40,632 nt of DNA from AV80 sp035536995 (GCA_035536995.1 DATLNB010000088.1:1-40632), one strand, 5' to 3'. Shown: positions 16,884 through 24,606, counted from the stretch's first letter. Numbers and translations: made by a program. The notes: generated by a model from the letters alone, not told the origin.

Positions 16884-18281
16884 ATGTCTCTCCAGCCGAC
16901 CATCCTCATCGTTGATGACGAGAAGCACACGCGCGACGGCCTCCGCCGCCTGCTCGAAGACGAATACGACACCTACGTGGCGGAAGATATTCGCGGCGCC
17001 ATGGACGTCCTGGAGCGGGAGCCGATAGACGTCGTGATTACCGATCTCCGGCTGGGGGGCGATGACGGGATGACGCTCATCGAGCGCGCCCTGAAGCTGC
17101 CGCATCCGCCGATCTGCATCATGATGACGGCCTACGGATCGGTGGACACCGCGGTGGAGGCAATGAAGCGCGGCGCGTACGATTTTGTGACCAAGCCGTT
17201 GAACCTCGACAAGGTCGAGATGTTGATCACACGTGCCCTTGGCAGCCGGCGGATGGAGCAGGAGAACCGCGTTTTGCGGCAACAGGTGGATGAACGCTAC
17301 GGGCTCGAGAACATCGTCGGCGAATCACCGGCGCTGCGCGAAGTGCTCGACACGATCCGGCAGGTCGCGCCCTCTTCGGCGAACGTCTTGATCGAGGGTG
17401 AAAGCGGCACCGGCAAAGAGCTGGCAGCTCAGGCGATCCACAATTTGAGCCGGCGGAGCAAGGCCAAGTTCGTCACCGTTCATTGCGCGGCGCTCTCACC
17501 GCAATTGCTCGAGAGCGAGCTCTTCGGGCATGAGCGCGGCGCTTTTACCGGGGCTCACGAACGCCGGATTGGGCGCTTCGAACAAGCGAACGGCGGCACT
17601 ATCTTCCTGGATGAGATTGGCGAAATCGATGCCAGCACACAGGTAAAGTTGCTTCGCGTGATCAGCGAAGAGCGCGCCTTCGAGCGGGTCGGCGGCAACC
17701 AGACCTTGCGCGCGGATGTTCGGCTGATCGCGGCAACGAACAAGAATCTCGAGAAACTCATGGCCGAGGGAAAGTTCCGGGACGACCTCTATTTTCGGCT
17801 CAACGTCGTCCACCTGACCATGCCGCCGTTGCACGACCGGAAGGAGGACATCCCGCTCCTTGTCCGCAGCTTTCTCCGCCATTTTTGCAAGCAGAACGAG
17901 AAACCGCTTCTCGAGCTGACGACGGACGCAATGAATGCGCTCCTTACCCACAGCTGGCCGGGGAACGTACGCGAGCTGCGAACGGCCATTGAGCACGGCG
18001 TTGTCATGGCGCGCGGCGCCAAGCTTGCACTCCGCGATTTTCCCCCAAACGTCCGCGGCGCGAGTGCCGCCGAGTTGCCGGGCGGAATCACCCCCGCAAA
18101 AGCGTTCGGCGAAAAATCGAGCCCGCTCGATCTCCACGAGACCGAGAAACGCCTGATCATGCAGGCGCTGGCGGCAACGAATGGGAACATCACCAAAGCA
18201 GCGCAGAAGCTTGGGATCAGCCGGCGCACTTTACATCGCAAGATCAACGAGCTCAAAGCGGCCGGAGAATCTTCCCTGTAG
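16884..18281 (+). CDS. NtrC-family sigma-54-dependent response regulator
   Basis: 465 residues. The receiver domain (5-120) has acidic Asp11-Asp12, phospho-acceptor Asp54 in VITDLRLGG, Thr82 and Lys104. The AAA+ domain (140-375) has Walker A GESGTGKE (172-179), the sigma-54 contact loop GAFTGA (219-224), Walker B GGTIFLDE (about 237-244) and an arginine-finger region. A Fis-type HTH (NITKAAQKLGISRRTLHRKI) closes the protein. It should bind upstream enhancer sites and remodel RpoN polymerase when phosphorylated. No histidine kinase lies in the window, so it is an orphan here. The one clear sigma-54 promoter in the window is at 24691-24705. Its TAG stop is supplied by the adjacent repeat. Confidence 0.96.
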   Translation: MSLQPTILIVDDEKHTRDGLRRLLEDEYDTYVAEDIRGAMDVLEREPIDVVITDLRLGGDDGMTLIERALKLPHPPICIMMTAYGSVDTAVEAMKRGAYDFVTKPLNLDKVEMLITRALGSRRMEQENRVLRQQVDERYGLENIVGESPALREVLDTIRQVAPSSANVLIEGESGTGKELAAQAIHNLSRRSKAKFVTVHCAALSPQLLESELFGHERGAFTGAHERRIGRFEQANGGTIFLDEIGEIDASTQVKLLRVISEERAFERVGGNQTLRADVRLIAATNKNLEKLMAEGKFRDDLYFRLNVVHLTMPPLHDRKEDIPLLVRSFLRHFCKQNEKPLLELTTDAMNALLTHSWPGNVRELRTAIEHGVVMARGAKLALRDFPPNVRGASAAELPGGITPAKAFGEKSSPLDLHETEKRLIMQALAATNGNITKAAQKLGISRRTLHRKINELKAAGESSL

Positions 18282-18350
18282 CGGCGGACTATGACCGCCG
18301 GTAACCGATCAGGGATAAAACGTTGTCGGCGGTCATAGACCGCCGCTACA
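18277..18350. repeat. 74-bp TGTAGCGGCGG palindromic repeat
   Basis: The arms 18277-18300 and 18327-18350 match as reverse complements over 24 bp with one mismatch (TGTAGCGGCGGWCTATGACC). Each arm also contains an internal GCGGT/ACCGC dyad. The element overlaps the last codon and TAG stop of the NtrC-like gene and ends 9 bp before the glmM GTG. The RNA hairpin may serve as a terminator or processing site, although no U-tract follows. Confidence 0.88.
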
Positions 18351-18359
18351 ATTACTGAC

Positions 18360-19742
18360 GTGCCCCAAGCGAAGAAGATTTTTGGAACGGACGGCGTGCG
18401 CGGCGTCGCGAACGTCGAACCGGTAACGGCTGAGACTGCGCTGAAACTCGGTCGCGCGGCGGCCCACATTTTCACGAAACTCAATCCGCGCGAGCACGCC
18501 GCCGGGGCCCGGCCGAAGATCGTTCTCGGCAAGGACACCCGGCTGTCCGGCTACATGCTGGAGAACGCACTGGTCGCGGGGATCACGTCACTGGGCGTCG
18601 ACGTCCTGATCATCGGTCCGCTGCCGACCCCGGGAGTCGCTTACATTACCCGATCGCTCCGCGCGGATGCCGGAATCGTTCTGTCCGCTTCGCACAACCC
18701 GTACGAGGACAACGGGATCAAATTTTTCCGGCACGACGGCTACAAACTCGACGACCAGATCGAACAACAAATCGAGGACCTCGTTTTCAGCGGCGAGATC
18801 GATTCGATTCGCCCCACAGCGGGCAAGATCGGGCGGGCCCGGCGGATCGACGACGCGCTCGGCCGTTACGTCGAATTCGCGAAGGCGAGTTTCCCGAGGA
18901 AAATGTCGCTCGAGAAAATGCGCGTAGCGGTGGACGTGGCGAATGGGGCGGCCTACAAATCCACGCCCTGGATTCTGCGCGAGCTCGGCGCCGACATCAC
19001 GGTATTCCACGACGAGCCGAACGGAACGAACATCAACGCGGATTGCGGCAGTACTTTTCCTGCCGAAATCCAACGCGCGGTGAAAGCGTCCGGCGCGCAG
19101 ATCGGGATCACGCACGATGGCGACGCCGACCGCGTTTTGCTTTGTGACGAAAAGGGTGAGCTCGTGGATGGCGATGAAATTCTGGCCATCGCGGCGGTCG
19201 ATCTTCTCGAGTCGGGGCGGCTGGCCGGGCAAACTCTCGTCGCCACGGTCATGAGTAATTTCGGGCTCGATGAAGCGCTCGACCGGCGCGGCGGCAAGGT
19301 CCTCCGGACGAAGGTCGGCGACCGTTATGTGATTGAGGAAATGGTGGAGCGAAACCTGAACCTCGGCGGTGAGCAGAGTGGCCACATGATTTTCCGCGAC
19401 TTCACCACCACTGGTGACGGCATCATTAGCGCGCTCCAGGTTTTGCGAATCATGCAGGCCACCGGCAAACCGTTGAGCGAGCTGAAGCAGTGCCTGCAAA
19501 AATATCCGCAGGCACAGCGTAACGTGAAGGTGAAGGAAAAACCGCCCCTGGAAGAACTCCCGGCCGTGATGAAACTGGTAGGCGACGCGGAGAAAGAACT
19601 TTCCGGGAAGGGCCGGGTCCTCCTGCGCTACTCCGGGACCGAACCGAAAATCCGGCTTTTGATCGAGGGCCGGGAGCTGGAACAAATAGATCGCCAGGCA
19701 AACCGGATCGCGGAAGCGATCCAGAGCGAGATAGGGATATAG
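18360..19742 (+). CDS. glmM: Phosphoglucosamine mutase GlmM
   Basis: 460 residues with a GTG start at 18360 (PQAKKIFGTDGVRGVANVEP). The enzyme interconverts glucosamine-6-phosphate and glucosamine-1-phosphate for UDP-GlcNAc synthesis, in the cytoplasm. The active-site phosphoserine is Ser111 in LSASHNP. The metal-binding loop is DGDADR at 253-258, the sugar-binding loop is GGEQSGH, and the phosphate-binding loop RYSGTEPKIR is near the C-terminus. Length is usual for the family. scpB follows after 23 bp on the same strand. Confidence 0.97.
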   Translation: MPQAKKIFGTDGVRGVANVEPVTAETALKLGRAAAHIFTKLNPREHAAGARPKIVLGKDTRLSGYMLENALVAGITSLGVDVLIIGPLPTPGVAYITRSLRADAGIVLSASHNPYEDNGIKFFRHDGYKLDDQIEQQIEDLVFSGEIDSIRPTAGKIGRARRIDDALGRYVEFAKASFPRKMSLEKMRVAVDVANGAAYKSTPWILRELGADITVFHDEPNGTNINADCGSTFPAEIQRAVKASGAQIGITHDGDADRVLLCDEKGELVDGDEILAIAAVDLLESGRLAGQTLVATVMSNFGLDEALDRRGGKVLRTKVGDRYVIEEMVERNLNLGGEQSGHMIFRDFTTTGDGIISALQVLRIMQATGKPLSELKQCLQKYPQAQRNVKVKEKPPLEELPAVMKLVGDAEKELSGKGRVLLRYSGTEPKIRLLIEGRELEQIDRQANRIAEAIQSEIGI

Positions 19743-19765
19743 GTCGCGTAGGACGTATACCAGGT

Positions 19766-20404
19766 ATGAATCTCGGCCAGGTGATAGAAGCTCTGCTCTT
19801 TGCCGCGCAAAAACCGCTGACTACCCGCGAGCTGGTCGCCGCGATCAAAGGCGCCGGCCGTGAAGACGACCTCATGCCTAACGAGTTTGCAAAAACCACG
19901 GAAGGACATGTCGCCGCGGCCCTCGAACAACTAAAAGTGGATTACGTCCAGCAGACCCGCGCGTTCCAGCTCGCTGAGAAAGCGGAAGGCTGGCAGCTGG
20001 TCAGCGACCCGGCCTACGCCCCGTGGGTCCGGCAACTCTTTCCAGCCGCGAAACCCGCCCGGCTGACACCGCCGTCCCTCGAGACACTCGCCATCATCGC
20101 TTACCGCCAGCCGATCACGCGGGCCGATGTCGAGGCCGTCCGCGGCGTTGCCGTTGACGGCGTCCTCCAAAACCTGATGGAACGCGGTCTGGTCAAGATT
20201 GGCGGGCGAGCAGAGGTGCCTGGCCGGCCGTTGCTTTACGAAACGACCCAGTTTTTCCTCGAGCACTTCGGGTTGCGCGATCTCAACGAGCTCCCTAACG
20301 CCGAGGAATTGCGGACCCGTTACCTGCCGTCTGCCCCGCGCAAGGAAGAGCCGGCCCCGCCGGCCGAGCCGGCTCCTGCCGATACGCCGCCGACGCAGGA
20401 TTGA
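19766..20404 (+). CDS. scpB: Segregation and condensation protein B (ScpB)
   Basis: 212 residues with two winged-helix domains. The N-terminal one opens MNLGQVIEALLFAAQKPLTT. The second carries the family signature LETLAIIAYRQPITRADVEA with VRGVAVDGVLQNLMERGLVK and GRPLLYETTQFFLEHFGL. ScpB binds ScpA and the SMC ATPase in the condensin that compacts the chromosome. A Pro/Ala/Glu-rich tail extends beyond the core. No scpA is visible in the window. It contains one copy of TCGTTAGGC on the minus strand (19876-19884), read as codons CCT AAC GAG. Confidence 0.96.
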   Translation: MNLGQVIEALLFAAQKPLTTRELVAAIKGAGREDDLMPNEFAKTTEGHVAAALEQLKVDYVQQTRAFQLAEKAEGWQLVSDPAYAPWVRQLFPAAKPARLTPPSLETLAIIAYRQPITRADVEAVRGVAVDGVLQNLMERGLVKIGGRAEVPGRPLLYETTQFFLEHFGLRDLNELPNAEELRTRYLPSAPRKEEPAPPAEPAPADTPPTQD

Positions 20405-20456
20405 CTTGCGGGCCAGGATGACGACGGTTGCTCCGCGCGATCCCGCGATTTTGCCT

Positions 20457-21119
20457 ATGAAAACATTTCTTCGACTCGGAAAAATCCTGGCCCTGGTCTC
20501 CTTGTTCAGCCTCTCCGGCTGCGGGACCTATAACAGCCTGGTAACGCTTGAGCAGACCGTGAACAAAAAGTGGGCTGACGTGCAATCGGTCTATCAACGG
20601 CGGGCCGATTTAATTCCGAACCTCGTCAGCACGGTGGCTGGGGCGGCGAATTTTGAAAAATCGACACTGACCGAAGTAACCAACGCTCGCGCCAGTGTCG
20701 GTCAGGTGAAGCTCGATCCAAGCCGGGCGCCAACCGATGCCGCGGAGCTGGAGAAATTCCAGCAGGCCCAGGGTCAGCTCAGCACCGCCCTCTCCCGCCT
20801 TTTGGTGGTGAGCGAGAACTATCCGCAGCTCCGGGCCACGGAAGCATTCCAGAATCTGCAGGCCCAGCTCGAAGGCACCGAGAACCGGATTTCAGTGGAG
20901 CGGAACAACTTCAATACTGCGGTTCAGGCTTACAACACCGCGCTGTCGCGTTTTCCGACCAACATGCTGAACAAGATGTTTGGCTTCAAGGAACGGCCGT
21001 TCTTCAACGCCGCCCCCGGGGCTGAGAAGGCGCCAGAAGTGAAATTCGACTTCAACAAACCTGCGACGCCACCGGCACCGCCGCCGGCGCCCGCCGTTTC
21101 CCCGGCAACAACGCCCTAA
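20457..21119 (+). CDS. lemA: LemA family lipoprotein
   Basis: 220 residues from the ATG at 20457 (MKTFLRLGKILALVSLFSLS). The lipobox is LSGC, so a lipid-anchored N-terminus is predicted. The coiled LemA core includes LVTLEQTVNKKWADVQSVYQ, RRADLIPNLVSTVAGAANFE, VVSENYPQLRATEAF and ENRISVERNNFNTAVQAYN. A Pro/Ala-rich tail follows. The biochemical role of LemA is unsettled. It is commonly encoded next to TPM-domain (YgcG-like) proteins, as here with two following genes, so a shared membrane function is likely. The upstream frame extension to 20199 overlaps scpB and is rejected. Confidence 0.95.
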   Translation: MKTFLRLGKILALVSLFSLSGCGTYNSLVTLEQTVNKKWADVQSVYQRRADLIPNLVSTVAGAANFEKSTLTEVTNARASVGQVKLDPSRAPTDAAELEKFQQAQGQLSTALSRLLVVSENYPQLRATEAFQNLQAQLEGTENRISVERNNFNTAVQAYNTALSRFPTNMLNKMFGFKERPFFNAAPGAEKAPEVKFDFNKPATPPAPPPAPAVSPATTP

Positions 21120-21129
21120 CCGCCGGCGG

Positions 21130-21262
21130 CGGAAGCTCCAAATCCCAAGCTCCAAGCTCCAGGGAAGCTCCAAATTTCAAACACCAATAACGTAATGCAC
21201 CGCCTTTGGAATTTGGTGCTTGGTGCTTCCTTGGGGTTTGGAGCTTGGGATTTGGGATTTCT
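21130..21262. repeat. AAGCTCCAA-type imperfect palindromic repeat, copy 2
   Basis: The left arm (about 21132-21182) has repeated AAGCTCCAAAT/CCAAGCTCC words. The right arm (about 21208-21262) is the inverted version (TTTGGTGCTTGGTGCTTCC, GGGGTTTGGAGCTTGGG). It belongs to the same family as 16747-16880. The start codon of the TPM-domain gene (21195) lies in the loop between the arms, and the right arm is translated as part of its N-terminus. Confidence 0.85.
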
Positions 21263-22031
21263 TCGGCGGTGCGTTTTAGTTACCGCCCTCGTTTTGGGCA
21301 TCGCGTCCGCAACCGTATCGTCCGCCGCCGAAGTCATTCCTCCGAAGCCGGCCGGTTATTTTAACGATTACGCCAATGTCGTTCCGAAGGACAAGGCCCT
21401 CGCCTTAAACGAACAGCTTGCGCAGTTCGAGCGCGACACCTCGAATCAAATCGTAGTCGCCGTTTACCCGAAGATGGAGAGCGACTCGGACATCTTCGAT
21501 TACACCTTCCGGGTCAAGGAACAGTGGGGCGTGGGTCAAAAGGAGAAGAACAATGGCGCCGTCCTGTTCGTGTTCGTGCAGGACCGGAAAATGTTTCTCC
21601 ACGTCAATTACGGGCTGGAAGGTGTCCTCCCGGATATCACCTCCCGCGACATCACCGAGAACGTAATCAAGCCGCACTTCAAGACGGGCAATTACGGCGC
21701 CGGCCTCGCGGCCGGAATCAACGCCATCATCCAGGCCACGCGCGGCGAATATACCGGCTCCGGCAAGACCGTTCTCGAGCAACGCAAGCCCGGCCAATCG
21801 ACCGGGTGCGGCCCGCTTGGGTTCCTCATCCTCCTGATCATCATTTTTTCTTTCATTCGTATGGGGCGGCGCCGGGGCGGATATGGCTACACCGGAATGG
21901 GTGGGCCTTTCATCAGCAGCGGGTGGGGGAGCAGCGGTGGAGGGTGGTCCTCTTCGTCCGGCGGGGGTTTCAGTGGATTCGGCGGCGGCGGGGGAAGCGG
22001 CGGCGGTGGCGGAGCGGGATCGAGCTGGTAA
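21195..22031 (+). CDS. TPM-domain (YgcG-like) membrane protein with Gly-rich tail
   Basis: 278 residues from the ATG at 21195. The N-terminal export segment (LRRCVLVTALVLGIASATVS) follows about 22 residues encoded by a palindromic repeat (WNLVLGASLGFGAWDLGF). The TPM domain spans about 48-170 (GYFNDYANVVPKDKALALNE, FERDTSNQIVVAVYPKM, NNGAVLFVFVQDRKMFLHVN, GLAAGINAIIQATRGEY). A transmembrane helix is at about 198-213 (GPLGFLILLIIIFSFIRMG), and a Gly/Ser-rich tail follows, typical of the family. Some TPM proteins act as phosphatases or in photosystem repair; the role here is unknown. It is flanked by LemA upstream and a second TPM gene 12 bp downstream. Confidence 0.93.
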   Translation: MHRLWNLVLGASLGFGAWDLGFLRRCVLVTALVLGIASATVSSAAEVIPPKPAGYFNDYANVVPKDKALALNEQLAQFERDTSNQIVVAVYPKMESDSDIFDYTFRVKEQWGVGQKEKNNGAVLFVFVQDRKMFLHVNYGLEGVLPDITSRDITENVIKPHFKTGNYGAGLAAGINAIIQATRGEYTGSGKTVLEQRKPGQSTGCGPLGFLILLIIIFSFIRMGRRRGGYGYTGMGGPFISSGWGSSGGGWSSSSGGGFSGFGGGGGSGGGGGAGSSW

Positions 22032-22043
22032 GAATTCATCCGA

Positions 22044-22481
22044 ATGCGCACGCACCGATTTGTTCAGCACCTCGAGCACGATCGCATTGCCCAGGCGATC
22101 AAGGAGGCGGAGGCGAAGAGTTCCGGCCAGATCCGCGTCTTTCTCCAACGCGGAACGTTCGATGAAGACGCGCTGGTCCGGGCCCAAAAGAAATTCCTCC
22201 AGCTCGGAATGGATAAGACGCAGGAGCGCAACGCCGTCCTCATTTTTGTTGCCCCCCGCGTGCAAAGATTCGCGGTCGTGGGGGACGAAGGCATTCACCA
22301 GAAATGCGGAGAGCAATTCTGGCAGGAGCTGGTGGAACGGATGCGGCAGCATTTTCTCCGGGAAGAATTCAGCGATGCCGTGGTTGAAGCGATTGAATCG
22401 ACCGGGGCGTTGCTCGCCCGATATTTTCCGAGAACTGGTGGCTCGTCGAACGAGCTGCCGGATGAGGTCGTTGAAGGATGA
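22044..22481 (+). CDS. Short TPM-domain protein
   Basis: 145 residues without a signal peptide (MRTHRFVQHLEHDRIAQAIK). It is a TPM-like domain in minimal form: AEAKSSGQIRVFLQRG, TQERNAVLIFVAPRVQRFAV, VGDEGIHQKCGEQFWQELVE and REEFSDAVVEAIES. It lies 12 bp after the Gly-rich TPM protein, completing a LemA-TPM-TPM cluster that recurs in many bacteria. Its stop is followed 3 bp later by a TGTAGCC palindromic repeat. The function is not known; it is probably cytoplasmic or peripheral to the membrane. Confidence 0.92.
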   Translation: MRTHRFVQHLEHDRIAQAIKEAEAKSSGQIRVFLQRGTFDEDALVRAQKKFLQLGMDKTQERNAVLIFVAPRVQRFAVVGDEGIHQKCGEQFWQELVERMRQHFLREEFSDAVVEAIESTGALLARYFPRTGGSSNELPDEVVEG

Positions 22482-22484
22482 TTT

Positions 22485-22565
22485 TGTAGCCTTTCGCAAT
22501 GCGAAGCGCCGGGACCCTGGGAACGCCACCGGCGCCTGCCGCGTCGCCCGCAGGGCGTGGCTACA
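22485..22565. repeat. TGTAGCC...GGCTACA palindromic repeat
   Basis: The element starts TGTAGCC at 22485 and ends GGCTACA at 22565. An internal hairpin TTCGC-AAT-GCGAA is near 22493-22505, and a GGCGCC/GGCG-rich dyad lies in the right half. It sits in the 308-bp gap between the short TPM gene and rpoA. The remaining gap (22566-22690) shows no gene I can support. Confidence 0.7.
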
Positions 22566-22696
22566 GAAGAAGCTTGCGCGACGCGCTTTCTGGTGTTCAT
22601 TCCCGCTCCGCAACGAGTTTTTGAAGTTGCGCCGTTGGTCCCTGGGGTTCCGTCGCTGGACGCGAAGCCGCACTCGTCAGGGGTAACCCGGCGCTG

Positions 22697-22702
22697 AGGA
22701 GG
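22697..22702 (+). promoter_or_regulatory. Displaced Shine-Dalgarno (AGGAGG) of rpoA
   Basis: AGGAGG lies 87 nt upstream of the rpoA ATG, which is far too distant for normal use. No start codon at normal spacing follows it. Removing the hairpin repeat at 22703-22784 would leave AGGAGG-AACAG-ATG, an ideal 5-nt spacing. Use of this site through hairpin folding is inference. Confidence 0.6.
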
Positions 22703-22784
22703 AATTTCGATTTAAGAATCTCGATTTTGGATTGGTTAGGCTTCGCCTCTCCAATCTGAAATCTGAAATCGACAATCGAAAATT
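22703..22784 (+). repeat. Hairpin repeat between Shine-Dalgarno and ATG of rpoA
   Basis: It is an inverted repeat with three paired blocks. The outer stem pairs TTTCGATT (705-712) with AATCGAAA (774-781). The inner stem pairs GATTTTGGATTGG (22723-22735) with CCAATCTGAAATC (22751-22763), including two G-U pairs. The apical hairpin is AGGC-TTC-GCCT (22738-22748). An internal loop of about 10 by 10 nt separates the outer and inner stems. It is AT-rich, unlike its surroundings, and contains no ORF. Confidence 0.85.
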
Positions 22785-22789
22785 AACAG

Positions 22790-23833
22790 ATGCCAGTTCA
22801 TTACGGTCGTTTTGAAATGCCGAAGACTCTCGTCAAGGACGAGCACGGCGCCACGGAAACCTACGCGCGCTTTGTCGCGGAACCATTTGAGGCCGGTTAC
22901 GGCCACACAGTGGGCAACTCGCTCCGGCGAGTGCTCCTTTCGTCTTTGGAAGGCGCGGCCATCACCGCCATCAAAATCACCGGAGCGCAGCACGAATTCG
23001 CTACTCTACCCGGCGTGGTCGAGGACGTGACCGACATCGTTCTCAACTTGAAGCGGATCAAGTTCAAGGCAACCGACCACGAGCCCCGCAAGCTCTCCCT
23101 TTCGGTCAACAAGGAAGGCGAAGTAACGGCCGGCGACATCCAGCTTATCCAGGGCTACGAAATCCTGAACCCGGACCAGCTCATCTGCACGATGGACAAG
23201 AAGCACAAGTTCGACGCCGAGCTCGAAGTCCGCGTCGGCCGCGGCTTTGCTACCGGCGACGAAAACAAGCGCGCGGACCAGCCCATCGGCCTCATCCCGA
23301 TCGATTCGATTTTTTCGCCTGTCACCCGGGTGAAATACGCGGTCGAAAACACCCGTGTCGGTCAGCGGACCGACTATGACAAGCTCATCCTCGAAGTCTG
23401 GACGGACGGCCGGCTCACCCCGGACGACGCCCTGCTTCAGGCTTCCGCGATCCTGCGCCACCACCTCGATGTATTCGTCAATTTCAACGAAGACGTAATC
23501 GAATTCGACGAGACCCCGGCCGGCGTCAGCGAGGAGAACATGAAGCTGAAGAAGCTCCTCAACATGAGCGTGAACGAGATCGAGCTCAGCGTCCGGGCGG
23601 CGAATTGCCTGAACAACGCGAACATCACCACGGTCGGCCAGCTCGCCCAGAAGAGCGAGGCCGAGATGCTGAAGTATCGCAACTTCGGGAAGAAATCGTT
23701 GAACGAGATCAAGGACAAGCTCCAACAGCTCGGCCTCGGGCTGGGCCAGAAATTCGAGCCGGGTCTCGTTGATACGCCGGCGGCCAGCGCCGACGGTGCG
23801 AGCATGAACGGCGCGGGCAGCAACGGCGAATAA
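22790..23833 (+). CDS. rpoA: DNA-directed RNA polymerase subunit alpha
   Basis: 347 residues. The N-terminal dimerisation domain includes FVAEPFEAGYGHTVGNSLRR and VLLSSLEGAAITAIKI. The insert domain follows, and the C-terminal DNA/activator-binding domain has ELSVRAANCLNNANITTVGQ, LAQKSEAEMLKYRNFGKKSL and NEIKDKL. It forms the scaffold of RNA polymerase. A short low-complexity tail ends the protein. The ATG at 22790 gives the family-typical opening VHYGRFEMPK. It is followed 21 bp later by rplQ, but rpsM, rpsK and rpsD, which normally precede rpoA, are absent; TPM genes stand there instead. The leader holds a repeat separating it from AGGAGG. Confidence 0.98.
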   Translation: MPVHYGRFEMPKTLVKDEHGATETYARFVAEPFEAGYGHTVGNSLRRVLLSSLEGAAITAIKITGAQHEFATLPGVVEDVTDIVLNLKRIKFKATDHEPRKLSLSVNKEGEVTAGDIQLIQGYEILNPDQLICTMDKKHKFDAELEVRVGRGFATGDENKRADQPIGLIPIDSIFSPVTRVKYAVENTRVGQRTDYDKLILEVWTDGRLTPDDALLQASAILRHHLDVFVNFNEDVIEFDETPAGVSEENMKLKKLLNMSVNEIELSVRAANCLNNANITTVGQLAQKSEAEMLKYRNFGKKSLNEIKDKLQQLGLGLGQKFEPGLVDTPAASADGASMNGAGSNGE

Positions 23834-23836
23834 CAT

Positions 23837-23845
23837 TCGTTAGGC
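23837..23845 (+). other. Intergenic copy of the recurrent 9-mer TCGTTAGGC
   Basis: This is the only exact copy in non-coding DNA, in the 21-bp rpoA-rplQ gap. Other exact copies are at 1462-1470, 5541-5549, 6772-6780, 8182-8190 and 38188-38196 on the plus strand, and at 19876-19884 and 33142-33150 on the minus strand. Confidence 0.6.
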
Positions 23846-23854
23846 ATTCATCCC

Positions 23855-24328
23855 ATGCGACACCAAAAAAAGACGATTAAGCTCGGCCGCACTGCAGAGC
23901 ATCGCAAAGCGCTGCTAGCGAATCAGGTTTGCAGCCTGATCGAACACCAGCGGATCAAGACGACCCTGGCCAAGGCAAAAGCCGTCCGTCCGCTCGCAGA
24001 AAAAATGGTCACGCTGGGCAAGCAAGGGTCGCTGCACGCACGCCGCACCGCCCTCGCCGTCCTGCGGCAGAAGGATGCGGTGAAAAAGTTGTTCGAAGAT
24101 ATCGCGCCGCGGTCGGCCACTCGGAACGGTGGTTACACCCGCATTATCAAACTGGGACTGCGCAAGAGCGATGCAGCCCCGGTTGCCTTCCTCGAATGGG
24201 TGGATGCGCCTCGGGTCGTTGAGGAGCCCGCCGAAGAAGAGAAAGGCAAGAAGCGTAAGGGCGCGAAGCCTGCCGCGGACGAGGCAAAGCCCACCACCAA
24301 GTCCAAAAAAACCGACGAGACCAAGTAG
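23855..24328 (+). CDS. rplQ: 50S ribosomal protein L17
   Basis: 157 residues. The L17 core opens MRHQKKTIKLGRTAEHRKAL and continues LANQVCSLIEHQRIKTTLAK, AVRPLAEKMVTLGKQG and RNGGYTRIIKLGLRKSDAAP. L17 binds 23S rRNA near the exit-tunnel side of the large subunit. A Lys/Glu/Ala-rich extension of about 35 residues (EEKGKKRKGAKPAADEAKPT) follows the usual end near residue 120. It is paired with rpoA as in most bacteria. No clear terminator is visible directly after the stop. Confidence 0.98.
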   Translation: MRHQKKTIKLGRTAEHRKALLANQVCSLIEHQRIKTTLAKAKAVRPLAEKMVTLGKQGSLHARRTALAVLRQKDAVKKLFEDIAPRSATRNGGYTRIIKLGLRKSDAAPVAFLEWVDAPRVVEEPAEEEKGKKRKGAKPAADEAKPTTKSKKTDETK

Positions 24329-24393
24329 CGTCTCAACGAGCGCCGTTTAAAATCGCGGGTCGCGCTGCGCCTCGTCGTGTATCCGACCAGCCT

Positions 24394-24491
24394 TGTCTCG
24401 TTCCCAAGCTCCAGCTTGGGAACGCGATTGCCGGCGAAGCTAAGCTTCGCGAATCCTTCATTCCCAAGCCAGAGCGTGGGAACGAGGCATG
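24394..24491. repeat. Palindromic element related to 11784-11902
   Basis: The left hairpin is CGTTCCCAAGCT-CC-AGCTTGGGAACG. The central hairpin is GCGAAGCT-A-AGCTTCGC (24434-24450). The right hairpin is TTCCCAAGC...GCGTGGGAACGAGG. The three-hairpin order and CTCGTTCCCA ends match the element at 11784-11902, but the arms are less perfect. It lies in the 405-bp gap after rplQ. Confidence 0.85.
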
Positions 24492-24508
24492 CGGTAGCTC
24501 CCAAGGAG

Positions 24509-24528
24509 CGGCGATTTCCAAATCGCCG
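24509..24528. repeat. Perfect 9-2-9 hairpin
   Basis: CGGCGATTT and AAATCGCCG flank CC. A second dyad, CCCGC...GCGGG, lies at 24548-24565. These are further palindromes in the same gap; neither is followed by a T-tract. Confidence 0.6.
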
Positions 24529-24606
24529 TCTTCGTTTCTAGGGATGACCCGCCGGTCTGAGCGGGCGACCCTCGCGTCCCAAAATTGGAACGACCTGATC
24601 CCGTCC

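Noticed and set aside
18588..19685. 365-residue minus-strand open frame opposite glmM
   Set aside because: Its composition is that of an antisense shadow, and glmM is unambiguous on the plus strand.
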